DNA of 64,000 nt from Thiocystis violascens DSM 198 (lineage in GTDB: Bacteria > Pseudomonadota > Gammaproteobacteria > Chromatiales > Chromatiaceae), in assembly GCF_000227745.2 (NCBI RefSeq), contig NC_018012.1, forward strand, positions 1,707,478 to 1,771,477, given 5' to 3'. The position numbers and the translations under genes are program-made. The notes under the pieces were generated by a model. It saw nothing but the letters and a program-made list of their open reading frames with translations, was not told where the DNA came from and ran no database searches. Shown here piece by piece: positions 8,546 to 16,722 of this stretch (the first letter of the stretch is position 1; the number at the start of each line of letters is the position of its first letter).

Positions 8546-10924
8546 ATGAGCATCGATTTCAGCGAATACCTCTCCTGTCTCAAGGCCGATCCCGACCACC
8601 CGCACGCCCAGACGCTGGAGGCGAGCTATCACGAAGCGGCGCGGGTAATGTCTCCGCAGGGATTGGGGCACTATCTGACCGGCATCCGCGCCATGTGCGG
8701 GTTGAACAGAGGACCGGATCTGGTGCTGACCTATGTCCAGGAAATGCCGGGAGTGGCGAAAGAGGTCGGCGAGGACATCATCCCCGAAGTCGTCAGCGCG
8801 CTGATGAAGCTCGCCTCGCATACCTCGGGCACCGTGGTCACCCTGATGATGGCCAACATGCCGCTGGCCGCCAGCCGGCTCGGCGACGCCGAGGTGCTGC
8901 GCGGCTATCTCAATCTGCTCCATCAGCTCGCCGGCAAGGCCCCGCGCGGTCTGCGCCCGATGATGGAGAACATGGACGAACTGCTGTCCAAGCTGACCCT
9001 CGGCGGGCTGCGCCGCTGGGCGCTCTGGGGCGCCCAGGCCCACGCGCGGGATCTGGACGGACAGATGGCCTATTTCGGGCTCCAGACCGAATCCTCCCGA
9101 TCAGTGCTCCAGAAGGAGCGTCGCGGTACCCTCTTCGTCGACAACCAGCGTCGGCTCAATTTCTATCTGCGCGCGCTCTGGGCGCGCGCCTTCTTCATGC
9201 GCCCGACTTCCGGCGACTATGAATCGCGCCAGGGCCTGAAGCCCTTCATCGAGGATTTCCAGATCCATCTGCCCGACGCCTTCGACCCCTGGCGCGGCAT
9301 CGCCGGGATCGAACTCTATCGCGCCGCCGCCGCCCATTGCGCCGCGCACATGGTCTATACCACCCAACCGCTCAGCGCCGAACAGCTGAGCCAGGCGCAG
9401 ATGGCCTTCATCGGCATCTTCGAGGACGCGCGCGTGGAAAATCTGGCCATCCGCGAATTTCCCGGCCTGAAAAAGCTCTGGCTGCAATTTTTCACGACAC
9501 CGCCGGGCGGCGGCGGCGATGACGGCGAGCGTCATCCGATGATGGATCTGATGATGCGTCTGGCCCAGGCGCTGCTCGACGCGGACTATCGCGACGCCCA
9601 TCCGCTGATCAACGAGAGCGCCGAGGACTTTCGGCGCGTCTTCGCCGAGCGCGGCGAGGACAACCGCATCAGTTGGGACGCCGGCGTGACCTTCTACAAC
9701 CGGGTTCTCCAGGTCGTCCCCCTGCCGAGCGTGCGTATCCTGGAGTCCTGGCCCCTGCCCTATCGGGACGATAACCGCTATGTCTGGGCCTTCGACGAAA
9801 ATCTGTTCGTCACGCGCGGAACCGATTATCTCCCCGTCTCCCAGCAGCAGATCCGGCGCAACGTCAGCGTCATCGAAATGGTCAACGAACTGGACTGCGA
9901 ACTGGCCGGCGACGACGCTCAGGAGGTTTGGACCCTCTCGACCGAATTCTGGCTCGACCAGGAAGGCTGCACCATCAACGCGCTGGAGGGCAAGGAACCG
10001 GTCTCCGACCCCTATCGGTATCAGGAGTGGGATTACCATGTGCAACTCTATCGCCCGGACTGGGCAACCGTCGTCGAGCGCCGCCAGGGGCGTGGCGATC
10101 CGGAGCGGATGAACGAGATCCTGACCAACTACAAACCGGTCGCGAGCCGCATCCGTCATCTGATCGACGCCATGCAACCCCAGGGCATCGTCCGCCGGCG
10201 CGGCTACGAGGAAGGCGAGGAACTGGATCTGAACGCCGCCGTGCGTGCCATGGTCGACATCCGGCGCGGCGTCATGCCCGATCCGCGCATCAACATCCGT
10301 ATCGACCGCCACATCCGCGACCTCTCGCTCGTGGTCCTGATGGATCTGTCGCAGTCCACCAACGAAAAGGTCGGCGTGGCCGAGGGCGAACCGGGGTACG
10401 AGGACGCCCCGAGCATCCTCGATCTGACGCGCGAAGCCACCGGACTGCTGGCCTGGGCGATCGATTCCATCGGCGACAACTTCGCCGTCCACGGCTTCGC
10501 CTCCGACGGTCGCCACGATGTCCAGTATTACCGCTTCAAGGATTTCAACCAGCCCTACGACGATCACGCCAAGTCACGCATGGCCGGCATGAAGGGTGGA
10601 CTTTCCACCCGCATGGGCGCCGCGCTGCGTCACGCCGGCTGGCATCTCACCCAGCAGTCGGCCCGGAAACGATTGGTGCTGGTCATCACCGATGGCGAGC
10701 CCGCCGACATCGACGAGCGCGATCCGCAGTATCTGCGCCACGACGCCAAGAAGGCGGTCGACGATCTGCGAATGCTCGGCATCCACACCTACTGCCTGAC
10801 GCTCGACCCCCAGGCGGATCGCTATGTCGCCCGCATCTTCGGCGAGAACGGCTATTCCATCGTCGACCATGTCCAGCGGCTGCCCGAGCGACTGCCGGCG
10901 GTGTTCGCGGCGCTGACGGGGTGA
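8546..10924 (+). CDS. cbbO: RuBisCO activase adaptor CbbO (VWA domain)
   Basis: CbbO binds the CbbQ hexamer and RuBisCO and couples ATP hydrolysis to active-site remodelling. The 792-aa protein has a long helical N-terminal region and a C-terminal von Willebrand factor A domain (about residues 590-790). The MIDAS motif is DLSQS (near residue 600), with later MIDAS elements TRMGAAL and VITDGEP. The length and architecture match CbbO. The start MSIDFSEYL follows a 53-nt gap after the operator array. Because fic separates it from cbbQ, it needs its own promoter or read-through of the fic locus. Confidence 0.95.
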   Translation: MSIDFSEYLSCLKADPDHPHAQTLEASYHEAARVMSPQGLGHYLTGIRAMCGLNRGPDLVLTYVQEMPGVAKEVGEDIIPEVVSALMKLASHTSGTVVTLMMANMPLAASRLGDAEVLRGYLNLLHQLAGKAPRGLRPMMENMDELLSKLTLGGLRRWALWGAQAHARDLDGQMAYFGLQTESSRSVLQKERRGTLFVDNQRRLNFYLRALWARAFFMRPTSGDYESRQGLKPFIEDFQIHLPDAFDPWRGIAGIELYRAAAAHCAAHMVYTTQPLSAEQLSQAQMAFIGIFEDARVENLAIREFPGLKKLWLQFFTTPPGGGGDDGERHPMMDLMMRLAQALLDADYRDAHPLINESAEDFRRVFAERGEDNRISWDAGVTFYNRVLQVVPLPSVRILESWPLPYRDDNRYVWAFDENLFVTRGTDYLPVSQQQIRRNVSVIEMVNELDCELAGDDAQEVWTLSTEFWLDQEGCTINALEGKEPVSDPYRYQEWDYHVQLYRPDWATVVERRQGRGDPERMNEILTNYKPVASRIRHLIDAMQPQGIVRRRGYEEGEELDLNAAVRAMVDIRRGVMPDPRINIRIDRHIRDLSLVVLMDLSQSTNEKVGVAEGEPGYEDAPSILDLTREATGLLAWAIDSIGDNFAVHGFASDGRHDVQYYRFKDFNQPYDDHAKSRMAGMKGGLSTRMGAALRHAGWHLTQQSARKRLVLVITDGEPADIDERDPQYLRHDAKKAVDDLRMLGIHTYCLTLDPQADRYVARIFGENGYSIVDHVQRLPERLPAVFAALTG

Positions 10925-11012
10925 TTGAAGCTGCTGGATAAAAACCGCAAAGGCGCAAAGGACACGAATAAAGGCAAGCCGCATGCCTTGCGCCCTTCGC
11001 GTCCATTACGGT
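10925..11012. other. Convergent cbbO-ruvB spacer with dispersed-repeat-like sequence
   Basis: The 88-bp gap between convergent cbbO and ruvB contains AACCGCAAAGGCGCAAAGG-type sequence and a near-inverse CCTTGCGCCCTTCGCGTCC. Together they can form a hairpin. I see no gene. It may act as a bidirectional terminator or be a small dispersed repeat. Confidence 0.4.
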
Positions 11013-12068
11013 TCAATTGTCCGAGGACTCGAATAAATCGGGAACGCTTCCCGACTGTAACGCACGCGGCGACGCCAGCCCGAAATGCAGATAGGCCGAC
11101 TGGGTCGCCATGCGTCCGCGCGGGGTTCGCATCAGATAGCCCTGCTGAATCAGGAAGGGTTCCAGCACGTCCTCGATGGTTCCGCGCTCCTCGCCGATGG
11201 CGGCGGCCAGACTCTCGACCCCCACGGGGCCGCCGTCGAACTTCTCGATCACCGCCTCCAGCAAACGCCGGTCCATGTGATCGAAGCCCAGCGCATCGAC
11301 CTTGAGCATCCCGAGCGCAAGGTCGGCCACCTCGCGCGTGATCCGCCCATCGGCCTTGACCTGCGCGTAATCCCTAACCCGTCGGAGCAACCGATTGGCG
11401 ATGCGTGGCGTGCCGCGCGAACGCCGCGCGATTTCGGCGGCGCCATCGGGGTCGGTCTTGATGGCGAGAATCTGGGCCGAGCGTTTCACGATGCTGGTCA
11501 GATCCGCCGCCGAGTAATACTCCAGCCGCTGCACGATGCCGAAGCGGTCGCGCAGCGGCGAGGTCAGCAGTCCCGCGCGGGTGGTCGCGCCGACCAGGGT
11601 AAAGGGCGGCAGATCGAGCTTGATCGACCGCGCCGCCGGTCCGTCGCCGATCATGATATCGAGCTGATAATCCTCTAGCGCCGGATAGAGCATCTCCTCG
11701 ACCACCGGGCTGAGACGGTGGATTTCGTCGATGAAGAGCACGTCGCCCGCGTCCAGATTGGTCAGCAGCGCCGCCAGATCGCCGGGTTTTTCCAGCACCG
11801 GCCCCGAGGTCTGGCGCAGCGTCACCTGCATCTCATGGGCGATGATGTGCGACAGCGTGGTCTTGCCGAGTCCGGGCGGACCAAAGATCAGCACATGATC
11901 CAGCGCCTCCTTGCGCGCGCGCGCCGCACCGATGAAGATCTCCATCTGTTCGCGCACCGCGGGCTGGCCCACATAGTCGACCAGCTTGCGCGGACGGATG
12001 GCGCGGTCGATCGACTTGTCGTCGGTCGCCGCTTCGGCATCGATGAGACGGTCAGGATTCTTCATCAA
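11013..12068 (-). CDS. ruvB: Holliday junction branch-migration ATPase RuvB
   Basis: RuvB is the hexameric motor that, with RuvA, migrates Holliday junctions during recombinational repair. The 351-aa protein shows the N-terminal [14 protein letters not shown], Walker A GPPGLGKT (residues 63-70), Walker [10 protein letters not shown] and the sensor region [17 protein letters not shown]. The C-terminal winged helix contains [19 protein letters not shown]. ruvA and ruvC are not adjacent on the window side visible here. It lies 38 nt downstream of glcD and may be cotranscribed with it. Confidence 0.97.
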   Translation of the reverse strand: MMKNPDRLIDAEAATDDKSIDRAIRPRKLVDYVGQPAVREQMEIFIGAARARKEALDHVLIFGPPGLGKTTLSHIIAHEMQVTLRQTSGPVLEKPGDLAALLTNLDAGDVLFIDEIHRLSPVVEEMLYPALEDYQLDIMIGDGPAARSIKLDLPPFTLVGATTRAGLLTSPLRDRFGIVQRLEYYSAADLTSIVKRSAQILAIKTDPDGAAEIARRSRGTPRIANRLLRRVRDYAQVKADGRITREVADLALGMLKVDALGFDHMDRRLLEAVIEKFDGGPVGVESLAAAIGEERGTIEDVLEPFLIQQGYLMRTPRGRMATQSAYLHFGLASPRALQSGSVPDLFESSDN

Positions 12069-12106
12069 TCAACCTGAATAAACGAGTCATTGAGCCGGAT
12101 GGGAAA

Positions 12107-13594
12107 TCAATGAGAGTGGGCATGCTGGCGATCCGGCAACTGTCGATATTCCGAGCAGCGGCGCGGGGTCGGGATGCCCTTGCCCGGATTCAGCAGGCCC
12201 TTGGAATCGAAGGCCGCCTTAACGGCATGAAACTGGCGCAATTCCTCCGGCGAGAACTGCACGCACATCTGATTGATCTTTTCGATCCCCACGCCATGCT
12301 CGCCGGTAATGGTGCCGCCCACCTCGACGCAGAGTTCCAGCAGGCGCCCGCCCAGTTCCTCGGTACGCTCCAGCTCGCCCGGCCGATTCGCATCGAACAG
12401 AATCAACGGATGCAGATTGCCATCGCCGGCATGGAAGACATTGGCCACCCGCAGACCATATTCCTCGGACAACTCGGCGGTGCGCCGTAACACCTCGGGC
12501 AGCGCGCGGCGCGGAATGGTGCCGTCCATGCAGTAATAATCCGGCGAGAGACGCCCGACCGCCGGAAACGCCGCCTTGCGACCCTTCCAGAAACGCAGCC
12601 GTTCGGCATCGTCCTTGGAGGTCCGCACCTCGGTCGCGCCACTCGCCAGCAACAGCTCGCGCACCCGCATCACCTGCTCCGACACCTCCTGATTGGTGCC
12701 ATCGAGTTCGCAGATCAGGATCGCCGCCGCGTCAGTCGGATAACCGGCATGCACGAACGCCTCCGCCGCCTGGATCGCCGGCCCGTCCATCATCTCCAGC
12801 CCGGCCGGGATGACGCCGGCGGCGATGATGTCGCCCACCGCCCGACCGGCCTTTTCCACGTCGTCATAGGCCGCAAGCAGCGCCTGCGCGCGCTCCGGCA
12901 CCGGCATCAGCTTGACCGTCACCTCCACCGTCACCCCGAGCATGCCCTCGGAACCGATATACAGCGCCAACAGGTCATAGCCCGCCGAGTCGAGCGCTGC
13001 GGAACCGAGTTCGACGAGTTCGCCCGCCATGGTCACGACGGTCACCGCCAGCACGTTATGGACCGTCAAACCGTACTTGAGACAATGCACGCCGCCCGAA
13101 TTCTCGGCCACATTACCGCCGATGGTGCAGGCGATCTGGCTCGACGGATCCGGCGCGTAATACAGCCCGTGGGCCGAAGCCGCCTCGGTGATCGCCAGAT
13201 TGCGCACCCCCGGCTGAACACGCGCGGTTCGCGCATCCGGATTCAGATCCAGAATCCGGTTGAAGCGCGCCAGACTCAGCACGATCCCATCGCACAGCGG
13301 CAGGGCGCCGCCCGACAACCCCGTCCCCGCGCCCCGCGCGACGACCGGCACCTCGCGCTCATGGCACAGCCGCAGAATCCGCTGGACCTCCTCCACCGTG
13401 CGCGGCAACACCACCAGCAGGGGCAACTGCCGATAAGCAGACAGACCATCGCATTCGTAAGGACTGACTTCCTCCTGTCGTGCCAGGATCGCATCCTCGG
13501 GCAGAAAGGCGCGCAGCGCGGGCAGCAACTCGGCACGAGCTGTCGCCAGCCGTGTGTCGTCGAAAGGGATTTGTGTCGGTTGAATCAGGCTCAT
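12107..13594 (-). CDS. glcD: FAD-linked oxidase, glycolate oxidase subunit GlcD
   Basis: GlcD is the FAD-binding catalytic subunit that oxidises glycolate (2-phosphoglycolate-derived) to glyoxylate. The protein from the ATG at 13594 is 495 aa, normal for GlcD. The FAD-binding PP-loop region VVARGAGTGLSGGALPL and DPSSQIACTIGGNVAENSGGVHCLKYG are conserved. The C-terminal domain ends with GEHGVGIEK. A longer frame reaches into the tRNA-Thr promoter region and is unlikely. The function fits a RuBisCO-bearing cell that must salvage glycolate. glcE and glcF are not beside it. A D-lactate dehydrogenase role cannot be fully excluded. Confidence 0.87.
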   Translation of the reverse strand: MSLIQPTQIPFDDTRLATARAELLPALRAFLPEDAILARQEEVSPYECDGLSAYRQLPLLVVLPRTVEEVQRILRLCHEREVPVVARGAGTGLSGGALPLCDGIVLSLARFNRILDLNPDARTARVQPGVRNLAITEAASAHGLYYAPDPSSQIACTIGGNVAENSGGVHCLKYGLTVHNVLAVTVVTMAGELVELGSAALDSAGYDLLALYIGSEGMLGVTVEVTVKLMPVPERAQALLAAYDDVEKAGRAVGDIIAAGVIPAGLEMMDGPAIQAAEAFVHAGYPTDAAAILICELDGTNQEVSEQVMRVRELLLASGATEVRTSKDDAERLRFWKGRKAAFPAVGRLSPDYYCMDGTIPRRALPEVLRRTAELSEEYGLRVANVFHAGDGNLHPLILFDANRPGELERTEELGGRLLELCVEVGGTITGEHGVGIEKINQMCVQFSPEELRQFHAVKAAFDSKGLLNPGKGIPTPRRCSEYRQLPDRQHAHSH

Positions 13595-13694
13595 GGCGTC
13601 CGGAACCTCGATAGGGAATGCGGATCGAAGTCGTGAGCCTAGAGCCTCGCCTGGCTTCAGTAAACAGAGAATCATCAGGGCCAGACCTTGCCCG

Positions 13695-13724
13695 TTGAGA
13701 AACCCCCGGTCTTCACTGTAGAAT
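13695..13724 (+). promoter_or_regulatory. Candidate promoter of tRNA-Thr
   Basis: TTGAGA (13695-13700) and TAGAAT (13719-13724) are separated by 18 nt, and the -10 box lies 41 nt upstream of the mature tRNA. The glcD start is divergent 100 nt to the left. Confidence 0.5.
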
Positions 13725-13765
13725 CCGGCTATCGCGGACGCAGAGTAACGTGTCGCGCCTCCCAA

Positions 13766-13841
13766 GCTGGCGTAGCTCAGTTGGCAGAGCAGCTGATTTG
13801 TAATCAGCAGGTCGTCGGTTCGAATCCGACCGCCAGCTCCA
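13766..13841 (+). tRNA. tRNA-Thr (anticodon TGT), integration target
   Basis: The acceptor stem GCTGGCG/CGCCAGC, anticodon stem CTGAT/ATCAG with loop TTTGTAA, T-loop TTCGAAT and encoded CCA (13839-13841) make a complete tRNA. Its 3' 50 nt (13792-13841) recur at 24902-24951, marking it as the attachment site of the adjacent integrative element. The gene remains intact because the element brings a matching 3' end. Confidence 0.96.
13792..13841. other. Attachment site attL (inside tRNA-Thr)
   Basis: This 50-bp segment matches 24902-24951 with one mismatch (C at 13833 against T at 24943). The identical core is at least 41 bp and starts with GCTGATTTGTAATCAGC, the anticodon arm. Integrases of this class commonly recombine at anticodon or T-loop symmetry. 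Confidence 0.92.
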
Positions 13842-13850
13842 ACAAAAAGA

Positions 13851-13882
13851 AAGGGTTAGCTTTATCGGCTAACCCTTTTTTC
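13851..13882 (+). terminator. Intrinsic terminator after tRNA-Thr
   Basis: AAGGGTTAGC (13851-13860) pairs with GCTAACCCTT (13868-13877) around a 7-nt loop and runs into a T-tract ending in TTTTTT. It lies just beyond the attachment core, so the terminator now serving tRNA-Thr appears to have been supplied by the element. Confidence 0.85.
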
Positions 13883-13899
13883 GTGCCTGAACCCGTTTT

Positions 13900-13918
13900 A
13901 GGTGACTGTATAGGTAAC
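13900..13918. promoter_or_regulatory. Left integrase arm-type sites (TAGGTAAC family)
   Basis: TAGGTGAC (13900-13907) and TAGGTAAC (13911-13918) repeat at 11-bp spacing near the left end. The same octamer occurs four times at the right end upstream of the integrase gene. That distribution is what arm-type integrase or excisionase sites show. Confidence 0.55.
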
Positions 13919-13963
13919 AAGCCTGTCCTGAGCGGTAATTTCGTGGCTCAGACTTCCGCCCAC

Positions 13964-13984
13964 GAAAAACCCGCCGAAGCGGGT
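13964..13984 (-). terminator. Terminator closing the element's gene string
   Basis: On the minus strand ACCCGCTTCGGCGGGT is followed by TTTTTCG, a compact hairpin plus U-tract. It stands about 85 nt beyond the last small gene. A near-identical hairpin (ACCCGTTTCGGCGGGT plus T-run) occurs at about 58753-58773 in the relic element. Confidence 0.7.
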
Positions 13985-14070
13985 CAGGTCTCGATCATGG
14001 AGCGGTCAGTCACTCCCTCGCGCCAGCCATTCGGATAACCGATGGATCGCCAGCTATCCATCTGGCGATT

Positions 14071-14265
14071 CTATCGCTCGCGCCCCTCAGCCTCATGCGC
14101 TGCCATTTCACCCGGATCGGGCAATCCAGACGGCGGACGACGCCAGATCGTGCGGATCGCCTCGCGGATCGCTGACCGTCGCACCTCCAGGCCGAAGAAA
14201 CTCACCATCGCCTCATCCGGCTGCTCGGCCTTCTCCAGCACCTCAATGCGTCGTCTGATCGTCAT
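14071..14265 (-). CDS. Small hypothetical protein (64 aa)
   Basis: I do not recognise the family. The product starts MTIRRRIEVLEKAEQPDEA, a charged, probably helical N-terminus of the kind seen in the gene just upstream (IETRIEKLENS). Its ATG lies inside the 3' end of that upstream gene in another frame (overlap 14243-14265), suggesting translational coupling. It is the last gene before the element's terminator. It may be a short coiled-coil protein. Confidence 0.55.
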   Translation of the reverse strand: MTIRRRIEVLEKAEQPDEAMVSFFGLEVRRSAIREAIRTIWRRPPSGLPDPGEMAAHEAEGRER

Positions 14266-14419
14266 CGCGCACCTCCGGCTCGATGAAGCGCACGCGAATA
14301 ACAGTCCCGGCCTCGGGTACGGGTTGGCCGTCATCCTCGAACAGCACGACCACGCGCCCTGGTCCCGCGCCCATGCTGTTTTCCAGCTTCTCGATTCGGG
14401 TCTCAATTTGACTTGGCAT
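14243..14419 (-). CDS. Small hypothetical protein (58 aa)
   Basis: The start MPSQIETRIEKLENSMGAG overlaps the last codons of the DUF5681 gene by 17 nt. The N-terminus is a predicted short coiled coil. The remainder (RVVVLFEDDGQPVPEAG) looks like a small beta fold. Similar short proteins follow phage or element genes of this type, but I cannot name the family. Confidence 0.55.
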   Translation of the reverse strand: MPSQIETRIEKLENSMGAGPGRVVVLFEDDGQPVPEAGTVIRVRFIEPEVRDDDQTTH

Positions 14420-14810
14420 TTGCAGCCTCCAGTTTCTCAATGCGTTGTACCAGTTCTGCCGTCTCAACGATGCGGGCCAGCGCCCCCAGACCGGCCAGCA
14501 GCTTCGATGCCTGCTCCGGCGTGATGTCCGCCTTGCCGGTGGCGGTCAGGATCGCCCGGCCATCGGACGCCAGATCCTCGCCCGCCAGGCGCAGATTGAC
14601 GGCTTGGTCAGTGGGCTTGATCGCGGGCATCACACGATCCAGCAGCAGCTTGGCGGCTTGGGCATCGCCGGCTTTGGCTCGCTCAACCATCGCCTCCAGA
14701 ATACCGGGAACGTCCTTCTCGATGCTGCGCCGCAACTTGGTGGCCTTGCTGACCGCGCCCGGTGGCTTGCCTCGGGGGTTGCCGGATTCGCCCGGCTTGA
14801 ATCGCGCCAT
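14403..14810 (-). CDS. DUF5681-domain protein (small-terminase-like)
   Basis: The N-terminal motif ARFKPGESGNPRGKPPG is characteristic of DUF5681, seen in many phage and integrative-element proteins and in some small terminase subunits. The C-terminal part ends in a helix (ELVQRIEKLEAANAKSN). I chose the ATG at 14810 because it starts directly at the motif. Its role in this element, which has no large terminase, is unclear. It could help the element use a helper phage's packaging machinery, or simply bind DNA. Confidence 0.75.
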   Translation of the reverse strand: MARFKPGESGNPRGKPPGAVSKATKLRRSIEKDVPGILEAMVERAKAGDAQAAKLLLDRVMPAIKPTDQAVNLRLAGEDLASDGRAILTATGKADITPEQASKLLAGLGALARIVETAELVQRIEKLEAANAKSN

Positions 14811-14831
14811 GCTGAATTCCTCCTGCAAAAA

Positions 14832-15446
14832 TCAGACACCGTGCTGCTTGATGACCCATCGCACCGTTGATTCAGGAATCCCGAGCGTGGTTCCGATGGT
14901 GCGCTTCTTCATGCCCGTGGCAGCCAGTTCCAGAATCCGCGCATCGCGTTCGGATACTGGCTTGCCAGGGGTAGCGGTCGCCAGGGTGCAAGAATCGTTA
15001 TCCTGTAACGGCTGATCGGGTGCGTCGTTACTTGGTAACGTCTCGGGCGTCTCGGTGTTATGCGGTAACGGTTCATGCTCTGCGTCGTGACCACATAACA
15101 GCGCGGATGTCGTCTCGTTATTCGGTAACGAGTCGGGCGTACTATCGTTATCCTGTAACGTCTCGCCGGTCTCGTTATGCGGTAACGCGCCAGCCGGTAG
15201 CTTGCCATCCAGGTAGGCGGTCCCCTGGTCTGGATCCAGCCGGTCCATCACTGATCGCTCGGCTTGAATCAGTAACCGCTCGATCAGTTCGCGTTGCGTG
15301 ATGCCGTAACCGCTCGCCAGACGCTTCAATGCGGCAGCCGGGCCGGATGCCAGGGACAGGGTGATACGGGCCAGCAGATGTCCGTCAGGGTCTCGATAGG
15401 CGCGCTCGCGGTAGCGGCGTTGACGCTCGGCGTTGCTCAGAGCCAT
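14832..15446 (-). CDS. DNA-binding protein whose linker encodes a palindrome array
   Basis: The 204-aa product has a basic, Arg-rich N-terminus (MALSNAERQRRYRERAYRD) with a helical segment (LKRLASGYGITQRELIERLL). A C-terminal helix-turn-helix follows (ARILELAATGMKKRTIGTTLGIPESTVRWVIKQ). Between them, about residues 85-155, is a repetitive linker with a 10-residue period, L-x-x-N-(D/E/T). At DNA level each period encodes a palindrome CGTTA-N5-TAACG spaced exactly 30 bp apart. Two more copies lie upstream of the start. GAGAG precedes this ATG; a start 12 codons upstream would include another LPHNE unit. Likely roles are autorepressor, partition or replication control. The family is not known to me. 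Confidence 0.75.
   Translation of the reverse strand: MALSNAERQRRYRERAYRDPDGHLLARITLSLASGPAAALKRLASGYGITQRELIERLLIQAERSVMDRLDPDQGTAYLDGKLPAGALPHNETGETLQDNDSTPDSLPNNETTSALLCGHDAEHEPLPHNTETPETLPSNDAPDQPLQDNDSCTLATATPGKPVSERDARILELAATGMKKRTIGTTLGIPESTVRWVIKQHGV
14996..15187. repeat. 30-bp-phased palindrome array inside a coding region
   Basis: Units CGTTA-N5-TAACG start at 14996, 15026, 15056 (TGTTA), 15086 (degenerate CGTGA/TAACA), 15116, 15146 and 15173. Six steps therefore measure 30, 30, 30, 30, 30 and 27 bp. The spacers are TCCTG, CTTGG, TGCGG, CCACA, TTCGG, TCCTG and TGCGG. Every unit forces a TTA leucine codon, rare in this GC-rich DNA. Confidence 0.92.
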
Positions 15447-15460
15447 GTCGGTTACTCTCT

Positions 15461-15501
15461 CGTTATGCGGTAACGATAGCATAGGCCGTTATGCGGTAAC
15501 G
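15461..15501. promoter_or_regulatory. Two upstream copies of the CGTTA-N5-TAACG palindrome
   Basis: Perfect copies CGTTATGCGGTAACG lie at 15461-15475 and 15487-15501, starting 15 and 41 nt upstream of the start codon at 15446. They occupy the expected promoter/operator region. Their presence outside the coding frame shows the motif is used as DNA rather than only as peptide. Confidence 0.8.
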
Positions 15502-15626
15502 GGCAAGGGTCGGGATTCGATGCCGTGTCGATCAATTCGGGTGGGAAGCAGTTCAATCACAGGTGTGGTCCTCATGGTGGTGTGCACCGCTTCCTTGCGG
15601 CTCGAAATTCAAGCAATGACAGGCGT

Positions 15627-16310
15627 TTAGGCGGCGTTCATTGGTCCTCTGAAGCGCGGTTCCTTCGGGGCCAAGTCGGCGATCTCGATGCACGTGCGAT
15701 CGCCTTTTACTGTGACCTCGATCTGTTCGGCAGGCAGCGTTGCGACCGTCGCGCGCCAGTCCTCCAGGCGATCCAGCGCAACCGCATCCAGCCGCGCCGA
15801 TGCGACCAGATCCCGGATCTGGTCGTGCTCGGCATCCCACTGCCAGCGGCGGCGGTCCCGAGCGGTTGCCAGGATCCCCACGCGCTTCAGGGTCTCCGGT
15901 GCTCGGATTTGCGCCAGGGCCGCATCCAGGCGTTCGCCGATCTGCTCGGGGGTCAGTGGTACCGGTTCATTCTCGGCTGCATCCTGGGCGCTCTGCTCGC
16001 CTTCGGTGACGATCTCCGCGACCGACAGACCGAGCCAACCCATGCGCTCGCTGAGTCGGGCCGTTGAGTGAGTCGCCAGCAGGATCGGCAAGGACTGGCC
16101 TTTCAGGGTGACAGAAAGCATCTGTGCGCCACGCTCGCGGACATCGGCCACCAGTCGCTCGCCGTCGCGCGACCATTGCATCTGAGCGTCGGTACGGGTC
16201 GCCCATCGGCCAGGGAAAAGTTGGTACAGGGCGTTCGGGTCCAGGGGTGCCCATCCGTTATGCGCCAAGAGATCCTCAACAGCGACGGATAAGGGGTTGC
16301 GGGATTTCAT
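15627..16310 (-). CDS. Hypothetical element protein (227 aa)
   Basis: I do not recognise this protein. It begins MKSRNPLSVAVEDLLAHNG, contains an acidic Gln/Glu/Ala-rich middle (EGEQSAQDAAENEPVPLTP) and ends in a beta-rich segment (EQIEVTVKGDRTCIEIADL). There is no signal peptide or membrane segment. It lies 64 nt downstream of the 115-aa gene on the same strand. Between its stop and the motif-array gene are 180 bp containing that gene's promoter. Confidence 0.6.
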   Translation of the reverse strand: MKSRNPLSVAVEDLLAHNGWAPLDPNALYQLFPGRWATRTDAQMQWSRDGERLVADVRERGAQMLSVTLKGQSLPILLATHSTARLSERMGWLGLSVAEIVTEGEQSAQDAAENEPVPLTPEQIGERLDAALAQIRAPETLKRVGILATARDRRRWQWDAEHDQIRDLVASARLDAVALDRLEDWRATVATLPAEQIEVTVKGDRTCIEIADLAPKEPRFRGPMNAA

Positions 16311-16374
16311 GTGGTTCGTTCCTCGGTTTCGGGGTGGCTTTGCCGCGCCGGATGACGCGGCGGTGGTGATTTCG

Positions 16375-16722
16375 TCAGGGCTTCAAGATCGTGACCGACA
16401 GCCGATTGAAGGCTTGCCCGCGCGACCCCTGGTCCTTGCCGATGAAGATCAGCGACAGCAGGTCGCCCACGTCGGCGGCCTGTGCTCGCAACTGGCCCAA
16501 CAGCCATGCCGTCAGCCAGACCGCGACCACGGATCCGCCCGGGGTCTGCACCAGCATCTGATCCTGATCGCCGAACGGACCTTGTACCTTGCGCGAGCCG
16601 GTGATGACGCCCTCCAGAATCTCGCCCGGCTCGGGCTTCCAGACGGTCACACAGGCATTGAGCGCCGCCTTCCGTCGCAGTGCCACGAGGGCGGACTGAT
16701 CGATTTGAACCAGATCATTCAT
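16375..16722 (-). CDS. Hypothetical element protein (115 aa)
   Basis: The likely start is MNDLVQIDQSALVALRRKA at 16722, which overlaps the end of the upstream 336-aa gene by 8 nt. The middle (EPGEILEGVITGSRKVQGPFGDQDQMLVQ) looks like a small beta-barrel/OB-type fold, seen in element-borne proteins of unknown function. A single-strand-binding or accessory replication role is conceivable because of its place after the primase, but this is a guess. Confidence 0.6.
   Translation of the reverse strand: MNDLVQIDQSALVALRRKAALNACVTVWKPEPGEILEGVITGSRKVQGPFGDQDQMLVQTPGGSVVAVWLTAWLLGQLRAQAADVGDLLSLIFIGKDQGSRGQAFNRLSVTILKP

Noticed and set aside
9101..10567. 488-codon minus-strand frame opposite cbbO
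   Set aside because: Shadow of cbbO; the opposite strand encodes the full VWA protein.
14996..15187. Regularly spaced repeats considered as a CRISPR array
   Set aside because: The 15-bp repeat units are palindromic, too short, the spacing segments encode a continuous protein linker, and there are no cas genes.
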